Source: Ruminococcaceae bacterium UBA2656
Lineage (GTDB): Bacteria; Bacillota; Clostridia; Oscillospirales; Acutalibacteraceae
Assembly (NCBI GenBank): GCA_002359465.1
Contig: DENA01000012.1
Location: 10,944 to 32,260 of the forward strand
Direction: 5' to 3'
DNA length: 21,317 bases
Shown one piece after another: positions 1 to 7,700 of the stretch. The position numbers and the translations under genes are program-made. Every line of letters begins with the position of its first letter. Positions within the stretch are counted from its first letter, which is position 1. The notes beneath the pieces were generated by a model. It made no database searches. It was not told the origin of the DNA and saw nothing but the letters and a program-made list of their open reading frames with translations.

Positions 1-1128
1 GGTTCCGAAATCTACCAAAGCTACGCGGAGCAAAAGCTAAAAATGCCGGTTTCGGTCGCGCTGGGATGCGACCCGGCCGTTACCTATGCGGCTACCGCCC
101 CGCTGCCGAAAATGCTGGATGAAATGATGCTGGCCGGATGGCTGCGCAAGTCGCGGGTAAAAATGGTCAAGTGTATTACAAACAATATTTATGTTCCTGC
201 GGACGCCGAGTTTGTGCTGGAAGGCTACGTTGACCCGGCAGAGGACCTTGTGCTGGAGGGGCCGTTCGGCGATCATACGGGCTATTACTCTCTTGCGGAC
301 TATTACCCCCGGTTTCATGTGACCTGCATCACCCATAAAAGAGAGGCGGTCTATCCGGCGACGGTTGTGGGCAAACCCCCTATGGAGGACTGCTACATGG
401 CAAAGGCGACGGAGCGCATTTTCCTTCCGCTCCTGCGCATGCAGATACCGGAGCTTGTGAATTTGAACCTGCCGTTGGAGGGTGTGTTCCACAACTGCGC
501 CATTGTTTCCGTTAAAAACAAATACCCCGGCTGTGCGCGCAAGGTCATGAACGCAGTCTGGGGGATGGGGCAGATGATGTATACCAAGCTGATTGTCGCC
601 GTGGATGAGACTGTGGACGTGCAGAATCTGGCTGCGGTGCGGGACGCCGTGCTGAAAAATGTCTATGGGACGCAGAGCCTGCTGTTTTCAGAAGGCCCGC
701 TGGACGCGCTGGACCATTCTTCGAACAAGGCGCTGTACGGATGCCGTCTCGGCATCGACGCGACAAATGCCGTGAACGCTTTGGATGACGAAATTACAAA
801 TACTTTTAAAATTCTGCGCATCCGCAAAGACCACCCGTGGAAGGGCAGGGAACTGGTGGAAAATTATCTGTGGAACCATCCGGATAAATTTGTCATTGTG
901 GTAGATGAAGATGTGGACACAAGAGACCTTTCCACCGTGATGTGGAAGGTGTTCAACAATATCGACGCAAAAAGGGATATTGCGGTTATCGATTTTAAGA
1001 TTGGTGTGGATGCAACAAAAAAATGGAAGCAGGAAGGCTTGACGCGGAGCTGGCCGGACGATATTGTCATGGCGAATGCCATGAAGAAGCAGGTCGATAA
1101 AAGGTGGAACGAATATGGGATTGACTAA
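1..1128 (+). CDS. ubiD: UbiD family decarboxylase, 5' truncated by window edge (menaquinone-type)
   Basis: The frame is open from base 1, before the first ATG at 43, so the gene starts upstream and about 375 codons are visible. UbiD enzymes are prenylated-FMN decarboxylases of about 450-500 residues, so roughly 100 N-terminal residues are missing. The visible part holds the family hallmark EGPFGDHTGYY (bases about 268-300), which contributes active-site acidic residues, and conserved stretches such as VVGKPPMED and NKYPGCARKVM. UbiD needs the cofactor made by UbiX, encoded two genes downstream, and the prenyltransferase start overlaps this gene's end by 14 bases. That set matches the late steps of the futalosine menaquinone route (decarboxylation of a prenylated dihydroxynaphthoate), so a cytosolic MqnL-like role is likely. 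Decarboxylation of 4-hydroxybenzoate-type substrates is the alternative. Family is certain; substrate is inferred. Confidence 0.93.
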   Translation, partial: GSEIYQSYAEQKLKMPVSVALGCDPAVTYAATAPLPKMLDEMMLAGWLRKSRVKMVKCITNNIYVPADAEFVLEGYVDPAEDLVLEGPFGDHTGYYSLADYYPRFHVTCITHKREAVYPATVVGKPPMEDCYMAKATERIFLPLLRMQIPELVNLNLPLEGVFHNCAIVSVKNKYPGCARKVMNAVWGMGQMMYTKLIVAVDETVDVQNLAAVRDAVLKNVYGTQSLLFSEGPLDALDHSSNKALYGCRLGIDATNAVNALDDEITNTFKILRIRKDHPWKGRELVENYLWNHPDKFVIVVDEDVDTRDLSTVMWKVFNNIDAKRDIAVIDFKIGVDATKKWKQEGLTRSWPDDIVMANAMKKQVDKRWNEYGID

Positions 1129-1984
1129 AATAATCGAAAAAATTCAGTCGTACGGCAAGCTGGTTATGTTTTCACATACGATTTTTTCTTTCAGCTTCGC
1201 ACTGGTTTCCATGGTGCTGGCGGCGAAGGGGCTTCCGCGGATCTCCACCGCTTTCTGGATTGTGGTTTGTTTTATGGGCGCGCGTACCGGCGCGAACGCG
1301 ATCAACCGTGTAATCGATGCGAAGATCGACGCGAAAAATCCCCGTACGGCAGGCCGTCAGATACCCAGAGCGGAAATGAAAAAGGGGGAGGTCGTTGTTT
1401 TTACAGCGGCCTGTTTCCTCATTATGCTGTTTGGGGCGTACCGGCTGAACTGGGTCTGTTTTGCCTTGTCGCCGGTCGCGCTGTTCCTGCTGATTATTTA
1501 CTCCTACTGCAAGCGGTTCACCTGGCTGTGCCACCTGATCTTGGGCGTTACCTGCGCCTGCGCGCCGGTCGGCGCATGGCTTGCGGTTACGGGAAGACTG
1601 ACGCTGGTTCCGCTCTTTATGGGCGCCGCCAATACATTGTGGGTCGCCGGGTTTGACATTATCTACGGCTCGCAGGATTATGACTTTGACAAAGCGAACG
1701 GGTTGCATTCCATCCCCGTAAAATTCGGTGTAAAAAACGCTTTGCACATCGCCATGATGTTTCATATCGTTACCTTGATTTGTCTGGTCGTCATCGGGAT
1801 TCTGACGCCTCAGTTCGGAGCAATCTATTATCTGGGCGTGGCTGTCATTGCCTGCCTGTTCGCCGCGGAGTACCGGATGGTATCTCCCGATAACCTGACC
1901 AACGTCAATATCGCATCCTACAGCGTAAATCAACTTGTCAGCCTTGTTCTGCTCGCGTTTGGACTTCTGGATGCATTTATATAG
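1115..1984 (+). CDS. mqnP: UbiA-family polyprenyltransferase, MqnP-like
   Basis: A 289-residue multi-pass membrane protein that attaches a polyprenyl chain to an aromatic acid acceptor. Both Asp-rich motifs of the UbiA family are visible: NAINRVIDAKID at residues 61-72, which binds Mg-diphosphate, and DIIYGSQDYDFD at residues 181-192. Hydrophobic segments fill most of the rest. The motif variants resemble the UbiA-like prenyltransferases found with UbiD and UbiX in futalosine-type menaquinone gene sets. The ATG lies inside the end of the UbiD gene, so the two are probably translationally coupled. No MenG/UbiE methyltransferase is in the window, so the set on its own would yield a demethylated quinone. 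The family call is firm. The naphthoate substrate is inferred from the neighbours. Confidence 0.9.
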   Translation: MGLTKIIEKIQSYGKLVMFSHTIFSFSFALVSMVLAAKGLPRISTAFWIVVCFMGARTGANAINRVIDAKIDAKNPRTAGRQIPRAEMKKGEVVVFTAACFLIMLFGAYRLNWVCFALSPVALFLLIIYSYCKRFTWLCHLILGVTCACAPVGAWLAVTGRLTLVPLFMGAANTLWVAGFDIIYGSQDYDFDKANGLHSIPVKFGVKNALHIAMMFHIVTLICLVVIGILTPQFGAIYYLGVAVIACLFAAEYRMVSPDNLTNVNIASYSVNQLVSLVLLAFGLLDAFI

Positions 1985-1997
1985 GAAAGGGCGAAAA

Positions 1998-2585
1998 ATG
2001 AAAAAAATAATCATAGGAATCACAGGGGCGAGCGGGAGCGCGTATTTTTTGCGCGTGATGGAAGCTCTGTCACAGCAGGAGCTGGAGATTCATCTCATTG
2101 CTTCCGATCAGGGACGCAAGGTTCTGACTTATGAAACCGGGGTGATTCTGGAGGAACAGGCACGGCTCTGGAATAAAAACAGGGCCGGTATTATTCTCGA
2201 AGACAACGAAAACCTGTTTTCGCCTGTCGCAAGCGGTTCTTTCCGGTGCGATGCCATGGTGATCCTTCCGTGTTCCATGTCCACTGTGGCTGAAATTGCC
2301 GGCGGCATTACCAAAACCCTCCTGACCCGGGCGGCCGACGTCATGATCAAGGAAAGGCGCAGGCTGGTGCTGGTCCCGCGCGAGACACCGCTGTCTACCA
2401 TTCACTTGAAAAAAATGGCCGAGCTATCGCAGCTCGGCGTGACCATTTTGCCCGCCATGCCTGGGTTTTACGGGCATCCGCAGACGCTGGATGAGATCAT
2501 CGGCTTTGTCGCGGGCAAGGTTTTGGACAGCATTGAAATAGAAAATGATTGTTATCAAAGGTGGCAGGGAAATTATGAAAAATAG
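1998..2585 (+). CDS. ubiX: UbiX flavin prenyltransferase
   Basis: A 195-residue flavoprotein that prenylates FMN to make the prFMN cofactor of UbiD enzymes. The N terminus shows the nucleotide-binding motif GITGASGSAY. The middle shows the typical PCSMSTVAEIAGGI and the run of basic residues plus PRETPL that bind FMN and the dimethylallyl phosphate. The length is normal. The ATG at 1998 is chosen because the conserved MKKIIIGITGASG begins there and a GGAAAGGG-type ribosome site precedes it (1983-1992); an in-frame ATG at 1935 lies inside the prenyltransferase gene and adds an unconserved tail. It sits 13 bases after that gene. Its presence beside UbiD shows that the decarboxylase uses prFMN made in the same operon. 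Confidence 0.96.
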   Translation: MKKIIIGITGASGSAYFLRVMEALSQQELEIHLIASDQGRKVLTYETGVILEEQARLWNKNRAGIILEDNENLFSPVASGSFRCDAMVILPCSMSTVAEIAGGITKTLLTRAADVMIKERRRLVLVPRETPLSTIHLKKMAELSQLGVTILPAMPGFYGHPQTLDEIIGFVAGKVLDSIEIENDCYQRWQGNYEK

Positions 2586-3531
2586 AATCCTTCTGTGCTT
2601 GTCTCTTATAGTATTGGTCTTTTCATCGGGCTGTGCGCCGCAGAATGCTGTGAGCAGCAAGGAAAACAGTCCGGAAAAACCGGTGATCCGCATCGGGATG
2701 ATGTCGTCCTCCGACGTGATTCCATATGTGCTGATCAATGAAAACAAGCTTGCCGACAAATACGGCTTCCAGCTTGATTTGGAGGTGTTTACCTCCGCCA
2801 AAGACAGGGACGACGCTTTGCAGGCTGGAGAGCTGGATGGTGTGCTGACGGACTACATCGGTGTCTGCATGTACCAGAACGCCGGACTGAATGTGAAAAT
2901 AACCGGCATCACCGACGGGGATTATATACTGGTTGCCGGAAAAAATACGGGCATTAAAAATATCAGTCAGATTAAAGGGAAAAGCATTGCGATTTCTGAA
3001 AAAACGCTGATTGAATATACGCTGGAAGATATTTTAAGCAATAATCATATGACCGGCAATGATGTGGTGAAAGAGATCGTTCCGAAAATTCCGGACCGCC
3101 TTGAATTGCTCCGCAACAACAAAATTGACCTTGGGCTGCTGCCGGAACCTTTTGCCACCCTTGCGCTGAACGACGGCGCCGTCCGTCTGGGCAGCGCCAA
3201 TCAGTTTGGGCTGTATCCGGCGGTTTCCGCGTTTTCGCAGGCCGCGCTGGAAAGCAAGTCCGCCGCGATTCATAACCTGTATAAAGCATACAATGAGGCG
3301 GTTGATTACATGAATCACACGGATATCCGCAAATATGAAAAAACCGTGATTAAGGCGGTGGGGTATCCGGAAGAGATGGTCGGCAAAATAACGGTGAAGA
3401 AGTTCCGCACCAGCAAGCTTCCCGCCAAACAGGAGGTTGAAGCCGCCGTTCAGTGGGCAAGCAAAAAGGGCCTGTGCAAACCGACGCTGCAGTACGACCA
3501 GATGGTGTATGATGTATATTCCGGATCGTAA
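2575..3531 (+). CDS. ABC transporter substrate-binding lipoprotein, NMT1/SsuA-like
   Basis: A 318-residue extracytoplasmic binding protein. The start at 2575 gives a clean lipoprotein signal: basic MKNR, a hydrophobic core, and the lipobox SSGC with the lipidated Cys at residue 20; an in-frame ATG at 2545 would add ten residues and weaken this. The mature part begins with RIGMMSSSDVIPYVLINENKL and continues with GELDGVLTDY and GKSIAI, the pattern of the NMT1/SsuA/TauA periplasmic-binding fold. It overlaps the ubiX end by 11 bases and is followed by the matching ATPase and permease. This family usually imports taurine, alkanesulfonates, nitrate, pyrimidine precursors or aromatic acids. Co-transcription with UbiD/UbiA/UbiX suggests an aromatic or naphthoate precursor. 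That substrate is inferred and not visible in the sequence. Confidence 0.88.
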   Translation: MKNRILLCLSLIVLVFSSGCAPQNAVSSKENSPEKPVIRIGMMSSSDVIPYVLINENKLADKYGFQLDLEVFTSAKDRDDALQAGELDGVLTDYIGVCMYQNAGLNVKITGITDGDYILVAGKNTGIKNISQIKGKSIAISEKTLIEYTLEDILSNNHMTGNDVVKEIVPKIPDRLELLRNNKIDLGLLPEPFATLALNDGAVRLGSANQFGLYPAVSAFSQAALESKSAAIHNLYKAYNEAVDYMNHTDIRKYEKTVIKAVGYPEEMVGKITVKKFRTSKLPAKQEVEAAVQWASKKGLCKPTLQYDQMVYDVYSGS

Positions 3532-3555
3532 CGGCAGAATTTTGTGGAGAACAAG

Positions 3556-4347
3556 ATGCTTGTAATAGAGAATGTAACGGTCAGCTACAGAACGAAAAAA
3601 GGAAGAGTGCCGGTCATTGGCGGGCTTTCCCTTCAAATGGAACAGGGGGAGGTCCTCGCTGTTCTGGGGCCTTCCGGCTGCGGCAAGTCAACGCTGGTCA
3701 ACGCCCTGGCGGGAATGCTTCCCATCGACAGCGGCAGCGCGGATTTCGTCACAGAAAACGGGCGGCAGCCGCTGAATCCCAAAACGCATAAAATCGGAGT
3801 GATCCCTCAAAACTGCGGGCTGCTGCCGTGGAAAACCGTCAGGGACAACTGCCTCCTTCCGCTGAAGCTTCGCGGAGAACCGCTTACCAAAGAGCGGAGA
3901 CGGGAGATCAGCGATATCTGTGAGGCTCTGGATGTTTCGCGGCTGCTGCAAAGGTACCCCGCGCAGCTGAGCGGCGGACAGGTTCAGCGTGCCGCGCTTG
4001 CAAGGGCGTTTATTTTCAGCCCGGATCTGCTGCTGATGGATGAGCCCTTCTCCGCTTTGGATGCCATTACCCGTCAGGATGCCCGGGAGCTGTTTCTGCG
4101 CATATGGAACCGGAACCGGCCCACCACGATACTTGTAACCCACAGCATTGAAGAAGCGCTGTACCTGGGAAATACGGTTGTGGTCATGGGGGATTCTCAC
4201 GGCGATATTCAGTATCGGATGAAGAATCCCTACTGCGGGAACTCAGACCCGGAATCGGTAGATTATCTTGCGGCCAAACGAATCTTGCATGAAAAATTAA
4301 AGCCGGACGGTGAAAGGCGGGGTTCTTTTGAGAAAGCTGCTGAATAA
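3556..4347 (+). CDS. ABC transporter ATP-binding protein, SsuB/TauB type
   Basis: A 263-residue ABC ATPase that powers the importer. Walker A is GPSGCGKST at residues 38-46, the Q-loop reads IPQNCGLLPW, the signature is LSGGQVQRAALARA, Walker B is LLLMDEPFSALD, and a switch His follows in LVTHSIEEAL. The Q-loop and signature sequences are typical of the nitrate/sulfonate/taurine subfamily. The ATG at 3556 is preferred over the in-frame GTG at 3544, because GTGGAG at 3544-3549 forms a ribosome site six bases before the ATG. The gene lies 24 bases after the binding-protein gene, and its end overlaps the permease gene. The family call is secure; the substrate is unknown. Confidence 0.93.
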   Translation: MLVIENVTVSYRTKKGRVPVIGGLSLQMEQGEVLAVLGPSGCGKSTLVNALAGMLPIDSGSADFVTENGRQPLNPKTHKIGVIPQNCGLLPWKTVRDNCLLPLKLRGEPLTKERRREISDICEALDVSRLLQRYPAQLSGGQVQRAALARAFIFSPDLLLMDEPFSALDAITRQDARELFLRIWNRNRPTTILVTHSIEEALYLGNTVVVMGDSHGDIQYRMKNPYCGNSDPESVDYLAAKRILHEKLKPDGERRGSFEKAAE

Positions 4348-5080
4348 ATGCCGTGTTTTTCTACAGGGGTTCCTTCTTATAAATATCATCTGGTATCTGG
4401 CATTTGTGATCATGAGAACCACCGTGATTCCAAATCCGGTTACGATTTATCAAAATTTTGGGACCGTTTTTACCAATCAAATTTTTATTCATATTCTGTT
4501 TAGCTTAAAAAGAATCGCGGCTGGCTTGGCACTTTCGCTCGCTGCAGGGGTTCCCGTTGGAATCTTAATGGCGTATTCGGAAAGCGCCAACAAGATACTG
4601 TATCCTCTTATCTATTTCAGCTATCCCATCCCCAAGACCGCGCTTCTGCCGATTGCCATGATGCTCTGGGGCATGCGTGACGGTTCCAAGGTTGCCATTA
4701 TTTTTCTTATTATTGTTTTTCAGGTGATTGTTTCTGCAAGGGACAGCGTGCACAATATTGACCCTTCGGTATACCTTGTAACGGTAAGTGCGGGAGCGAG
4801 CCGTGCGCAGATTATCCGGCATATCACCCTGCCTGCCATTTTGCCGGAACTGCTCACCAGCATTCGGGTGTCGCTTGGAACCGCGGTGTCTATCCTGTTC
4901 TTTGTGGAAGGTTACGGCACGAAATACGGAATGGGATACTATATTTTGGATGCGTGGTCAAGAATTGACTATATTGATATGTATATTGGAATTGTTGTGA
5001 TTTCCATCGTAGGGTTTACGTTGTTTGCTGCTGTCGATTTGCTTTCCGGCCTGCTGTGCAGGTGGAATACGCCCCGGTGA
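4328..5080 (+). CDS. ABC transporter permease, SsuC/TauC type
   Basis: An inner-membrane permease of about 250 residues with six likely membrane segments. The cytoplasmic coupling motif of binding-protein-dependent permeases appears as VSAGASRAQIIRHITLPAILPELLTS, where GASRAQIIRHITLP matches the EAA loop that contacts the ATPase. The TTG at 4328 is chosen because AGGCGG at 4315-4320 stands seven bases before it. An in-frame GTG at 4310 lacks a ribosome site but cannot be excluded. Either start lies within the ATPase gene, so translation is coupled. This is the last gene of the operon; 190 bases follow before a gene on the other strand. It completes a three-part importer with the two genes before it. 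Confidence 0.9.
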   Translation: MRKLLNKCRVFLQGFLLINIIWYLAFVIMRTTVIPNPVTIYQNFGTVFTNQIFIHILFSLKRIAAGLALSLAAGVPVGILMAYSESANKILYPLIYFSYPIPKTALLPIAMMLWGMRDGSKVAIIFLIIVFQVIVSARDSVHNIDPSVYLVTVSAGASRAQIIRHITLPAILPELLTSIRVSLGTAVSILFFVEGYGTKYGMGYYILDAWSRIDYIDMYIGIVVISIVGFTLFAAVDLLSGLLCRWNTPR

Positions 5081-5272
5081 CGGACGATCTTCAAAACTCT
5101 ACGGATACGGGTAGAGCGTGAACGGCGCGTTCCGCGAGTCCTTCCGCTTTTTTAGCGGGTTGGTTGTGGTCAGGCTTTTTCACCCAACCTGTGCCGGGGT
5201 TAAGAAATCTATTTCATTAACGCAAAAACAGGGAATACCCGAATTTTGTGCGAAGCACTTATAAACAAACGA
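5081..5272. other. Convergent intergenic region with small hairpins
   Basis: No gene is seen. The space lies between the 3' ends of the importer operon and the converging membrane-protein gene. It holds four short stems in a row: CTCTAC/GTAGAG (5097-5116), GAACG/CGTTC (5120-5132), CCGCT/AGCGG (5144-5158, loop of Ts) and GGTTGG/CCAACC (5158-5189). Read on the minus strand, the CTCTAC/GTAGAG stem is followed by TTTT and could be a weak terminator. None resembles a riboswitch I know. Confidence 0.35.
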
Positions 5273-5728
5273 TTATATCTGCATACGAAAAAGTACGACA
5301 AGCAGCGCCAGCACCGCTACGTAAGCAGTTGAAAAATAATAGAGCCACGAGAGTTTTTTCTTATAGAGATAAACGAATATAATTCCGATAATCGCGGCGC
5401 CAATTCCAATGATGATCCACATCGGCTGCTTATAAAATTGTATACCTGCGAATACAAGTATTACCATCAGCGGCATTGTCAAAAAAGTCGCCTTAATAAG
5501 AGTATAAAGCCGTGAATTGAAAACGCCCCATGTGATCAAAAGTACCAGAAAAAGAAAAATTGCTCTGCCAACGACAGTTGGGGCCCCATTTTCCGATATT
5601 CCCATGATGCGGCCTGCCATGTTGATTACAAATGCCGCCAATAAAAACGCTAAGTTGAAAAGGACAAATCCCCCTGCTGAGATAACAAGACATGATAAGA
5701 TATTTTTAAACCAGGGTTTCAGCTTCAC
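5273..5728 (-). CDS. Hypothetical small integral membrane protein
   Basis: A 151-residue protein that I do not recognise. It starts with a basic MKLKPWFKN and then shows about five hydrophobic segments (roughly residues 10-35, 50-68, 82-96, 104-124 and 130-148) separated by short basic or polar loops such as YKKK. The start is a GTG at 5728 with a strong ribosome site GGGAGGG (5737-5743) eight bases upstream, which supports real translation. It stands alone: the importer operon converges on it from one side, and nearly 500 bases without a clear gene lie on the other. No catalytic or transport motif is visible, so no function is proposed. Confidence 0.75.
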   Translation of the reverse strand: MKLKPWFKNILSCLVISAGGFVLFNLAFLLAAFVINMAGRIMGISENGAPTVVGRAIFLFLVLLITWGVFNSRLYTLIKATFLTMPLMVILVFAGIQFYKQPMWIIIGIGAAIIGIIFVYLYKKKLSWLYYFSTAYVAVLALLVVLFRMQI

Positions 5729-5998
5729 GTTATTTTCCCTCCCTTGTTAGGAAGATTGCAGCCTAATAAGTTCATGCTGCGGGTTTGCTTAAATGTCTAA
5801 TAACCGAATAGAGAACAGCTCCGGAAAAGGTGTAAGCCCATCCTGCTCTGCTGCTATCAGACGTTTTGGGGATACTGACGCTCCCCGCTGTCAAAGGCGA
5901 GCGCCATATGGAGTTTTGACCAATAAGCTTTCCACTAATCGTCGCTTCGTATGAGCATATTTTTCGAATTATACGATCATTATCAATCAGAAACAAGT

Positions 5999-6043
5999 AA
6001 AAAATCCATGTGCGGGTTCGAACCCTTACACATGGATTTTTTT
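5999..6043. terminator. Strong hairpin with T-tract; loop mimics a tRNA T-arm
   Basis: AAAAATCCATGTG (ending 6012) pairs with CACATGGATTTTT (from 6029), about 13 base pairs, and seven Ts follow on the plus strand. The loop contains the perfect palindrome GGGTTCGAACCC (6014-6025), the usual sequence of a tRNA T-arm. It can terminate plus-strand transcription and, with the A-run, possibly minus-strand transcription. No intact tRNA is present here. Confidence 0.6.
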
Positions 6044-6059
6044 GGTGCCAGTGGCTGGA
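6042..6059 (-). repeat. Relic of a tRNA-Leu 3' end
   Basis: Directly after the hairpin comes TGGTGCCAGTGGCTGGA, which matches 15 of 17 bases of the intact tRNA-Leu 3' end (13631-13647, same orientation). The rest of a tRNA is absent. It could be a decayed tRNA or an old attachment-site copy. Confidence 0.45.
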
Positions 6060-6082
6060 AATCAATAGTATGTACTACTTTC

Positions 6083-6150
6083 ACATACCACACAGCGGCC
6101 TGATGCCGTTATGCTCACCCCAAGATCAAATCCGATTTCAATCTGCACGA
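6083..6150. repeat. Dispersed repeat, copy 1
   Basis: This stretch aligns with 10062-10130 at roughly 70% by eye, sharing ATACCACA, GCCTGAT, TATnCTC and ATCCGA blocks in order. A 9-bp perfect inverted repeat (TGATGCCGT at 6101-6109, ACGGCATCA at 6163-6171) frames its second half. The remaining intergenic DNA from 5729 to 6214 shows no gene with a credible start. Confidence 0.45.
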
Positions 6151-6214
6151 ATGCCCATCATTACGGCATCAAGGAAGAAGACTCAATGGAAATTCAAAAT
6201 AGAAAATTATGATT

Positions 6215-6679
6215 TTAAACTTTTTCGGATGCATAATCCTTGTAGTTCCGGTCGTTATTCTTTGCATTTTCCACCATGAGTGCTAAGCAGCTTTTCAATG
6301 TTTGTAAATCTTCCTCGCAGATTCCATGAACTGTATCTGCTTTAAATTCTTCAATGACCTTCATGACTTCCTCATACAAGTTTTCTCCTAGGTTTGTCAA
6401 TAGCAACTGATGAACCCTTTTATCCGTACTGCTTCCCTTCCGAACTAACAATCCCAGATGTTCAAGTTCCCGAACCAGCCGTGCAACGGCCGGCTCACGC
6501 ACAGCCAGAAAATCGGCAAGTTCCCGTTGTGTAATACAGGAATTCTGGTGAATGTAATAGAGGGCGAAGGATTGAATTCTGGTAATATTATGACGGCGAA
6601 GCCTGTGCTCCAATGCCGTCACAAACACCTTAGAGCTTCGACAGGTAATGAGCGCAATGCAGTCATCCAGATTAAACAT
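6215..6679 (-). CDS. MarR-family transcriptional regulator
   Basis: A 154-residue winged-helix repressor. The helix-turn-helix reads TQRELADFLAVREPAVARLVRELEHLGLLVRKGS (about residues 52-85), followed by the family's wing with TDKRVHQLLLT. The start at 6679 (MFNLDD) is used because GGAG lies seven bases before it (6686-6689); an in-frame ATG at 6730 would add an unconserved tail. There are Cys residues near the N terminus (CIALITC), in the helix where OhrR-type MarR proteins carry their redox Cys, although the spacing is not identical. It is the last gene of the osmC-lpd-lplA cluster, 58 bases after lplA. The 14-bp palindrome beside the osmC promoter is a plausible target, so autogenous control of the operon is inferred. 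Confidence 0.88.
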   Translation of the reverse strand: MFNLDDCIALITCRSSKVFVTALEHRLRRHNITRIQSFALYYIHQNSCITQRELADFLAVREPAVARLVRELEHLGLLVRKGSSTDKRVHQLLLTNLGENLYEEVMKVIEEFKADTVHGICEEDLQTLKSCLALMVENAKNNDRNYKDYASEKV

Positions 6680-6737
6680 GATTGTTCTCCTGCGACGAAT
6701 TTCATTCATGCGCAACACATGGCCGTTCATCCGGTTT

Positions 6738-7700
6738 TTAAACTCCCGGCATAAAATGTGCGTCTGTTAATGAATGTTTATATTGATTATAACATAATTC
6801 GACTTGTCGGGCAATCATACTTTCCTGAAAAAGCATTCCGATTAATTTGTTTTCACATGCGCTCCAGTCCAGCGGAACCAATCCGTCGGAGTGAATTTTT
6901 GCGTATGTAATACGACCATCGGCAATGTTTGCGGATATTGTTACAATACCAAAACAAAGCTGTCTTGAAAATGTTACAGCAAAGTTGGGTGTTTCGCCAA
7001 AAATCCATTCCTTGCTACTGATCATATCCTGAATGGTCGGGGTAGTGGCCTTTTGCTCCAGTGTGATGGCAACCGGGGAGATTCCTTCCTCTTGTGCGAA
7101 TGTTGCAATCAACGCTTCCCTGATCTGCTCGACAGTAATGGAAGGAGTGATCTCCCGCAGATTTACCACCCGGCTTCTTACCGACTTAATGCCCTTGGAC
7201 TGAAGTTTAAGAAATGAAGGGCGCAATGCGCAAGAGAGCATACTCAGATTTACATCAACCATGATCGTTCCATGGTAAAAATAACTTCCTTGATCCGCAT
7301 AATACGCATGTCCGGAAAATTTCTTCCCCATGTAAAGCAAGTCGTTCCGGTTGCTGAATTCACACGGAATACCGACACGGCGCAATGCGTTGCGGAGTAT
7401 TTCCAAATACCGGTTCGGAGCAGCGTTTTCCTCCCGATCAAAGAAAGTAAAATTCAAATTTCCAAGATCATGAAATACTGCTCCTCCGCCTGAGAATCGA
7501 CGAACGGGAAAGATTCCTTCCGCATTCATGAAATCCATGTCACATTCTGCACTGAAGCTTTGATTCCGTCCGAGCACCACCGTCGGACTGTTCTGCCACA
7601 AAAAAAGACGTGTTTGCGGTTTTTGCTCCAAAAAAAGCATATATTCTGCGGCCACGTTAAAATATGGGTTTGTTTCCGCAGACAGAATAATTCTGCTCAT
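6738..7700 (-). CDS. lplA: Lipoate-protein ligase A
   Basis: A 320-residue enzyme that activates free lipoate with ATP and attaches it to the lysine of lipoyl domains. The family motif RRFSGGGAVFHDLGNLNFT starts at residue 67 and binds lipoyl-AMP, GKKFSGHA near residues 125-132 carries the catalytic lysine, and KGIKSVRSRVVNL follows. The C-terminal accessory domain seen in full-length bacterial LplA is present, so the protein looks complete. Its ATG overlaps the lpd stop as ATGA, which indicates translational coupling. The nearest client is the lipoyl domain fused to that very Lpd. No lipoate synthase (LipA/LipB) is in the window, so it probably works by salvage. Confidence 0.94.
   Translation of the reverse strand: MSRIILSAETNPYFNVAAEYMLFLEQKPQTRLFLWQNSPTVVLGRNQSFSAECDMDFMNAEGIFPVRRFSGGGAVFHDLGNLNFTFFDREENAAPNRYLEILRNALRRVGIPCEFSNRNDLLYMGKKFSGHAYYADQGSYFYHGTIMVDVNLSMLSCALRPSFLKLQSKGIKSVRSRVVNLREITPSITVEQIREALIATFAQEEGISPVAITLEQKATTPTIQDMISSKEWIFGETPNFAVTFSRQLCFGIVTISANIADGRITYAKIHSDGLVPLDWSACENKLIGMLFQESMIARQVELCYNQYKHSLTDAHFMPGV

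Noticed and set aside
1172..2023. Long minus-strand frame opposite the prenyltransferase gene
   Set aside because: Low-complexity, charge-rich antisense of a clear UbiA gene. No start signal.
5081..5272. Possible riboswitch from the row of four short stems
   Set aside because: It lies after, not before, genes on both strands, and no known riboswitch core matches.
5772..6065. Minus-strand open frame of 97 codons in the 5729-6214 gap
   Set aside because: Its start lies in the tRNA-like relic and it runs through the terminator hairpin. No ribosome site and no recognisable domain are seen. The last 70 codons could be a gene fragment, but I cannot support it.
6010..6279. Plus-strand open frame of 89 codons
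   Set aside because: It begins inside the hairpin, crosses the dispersed repeat and ends within the marR gene. No ribosome site.
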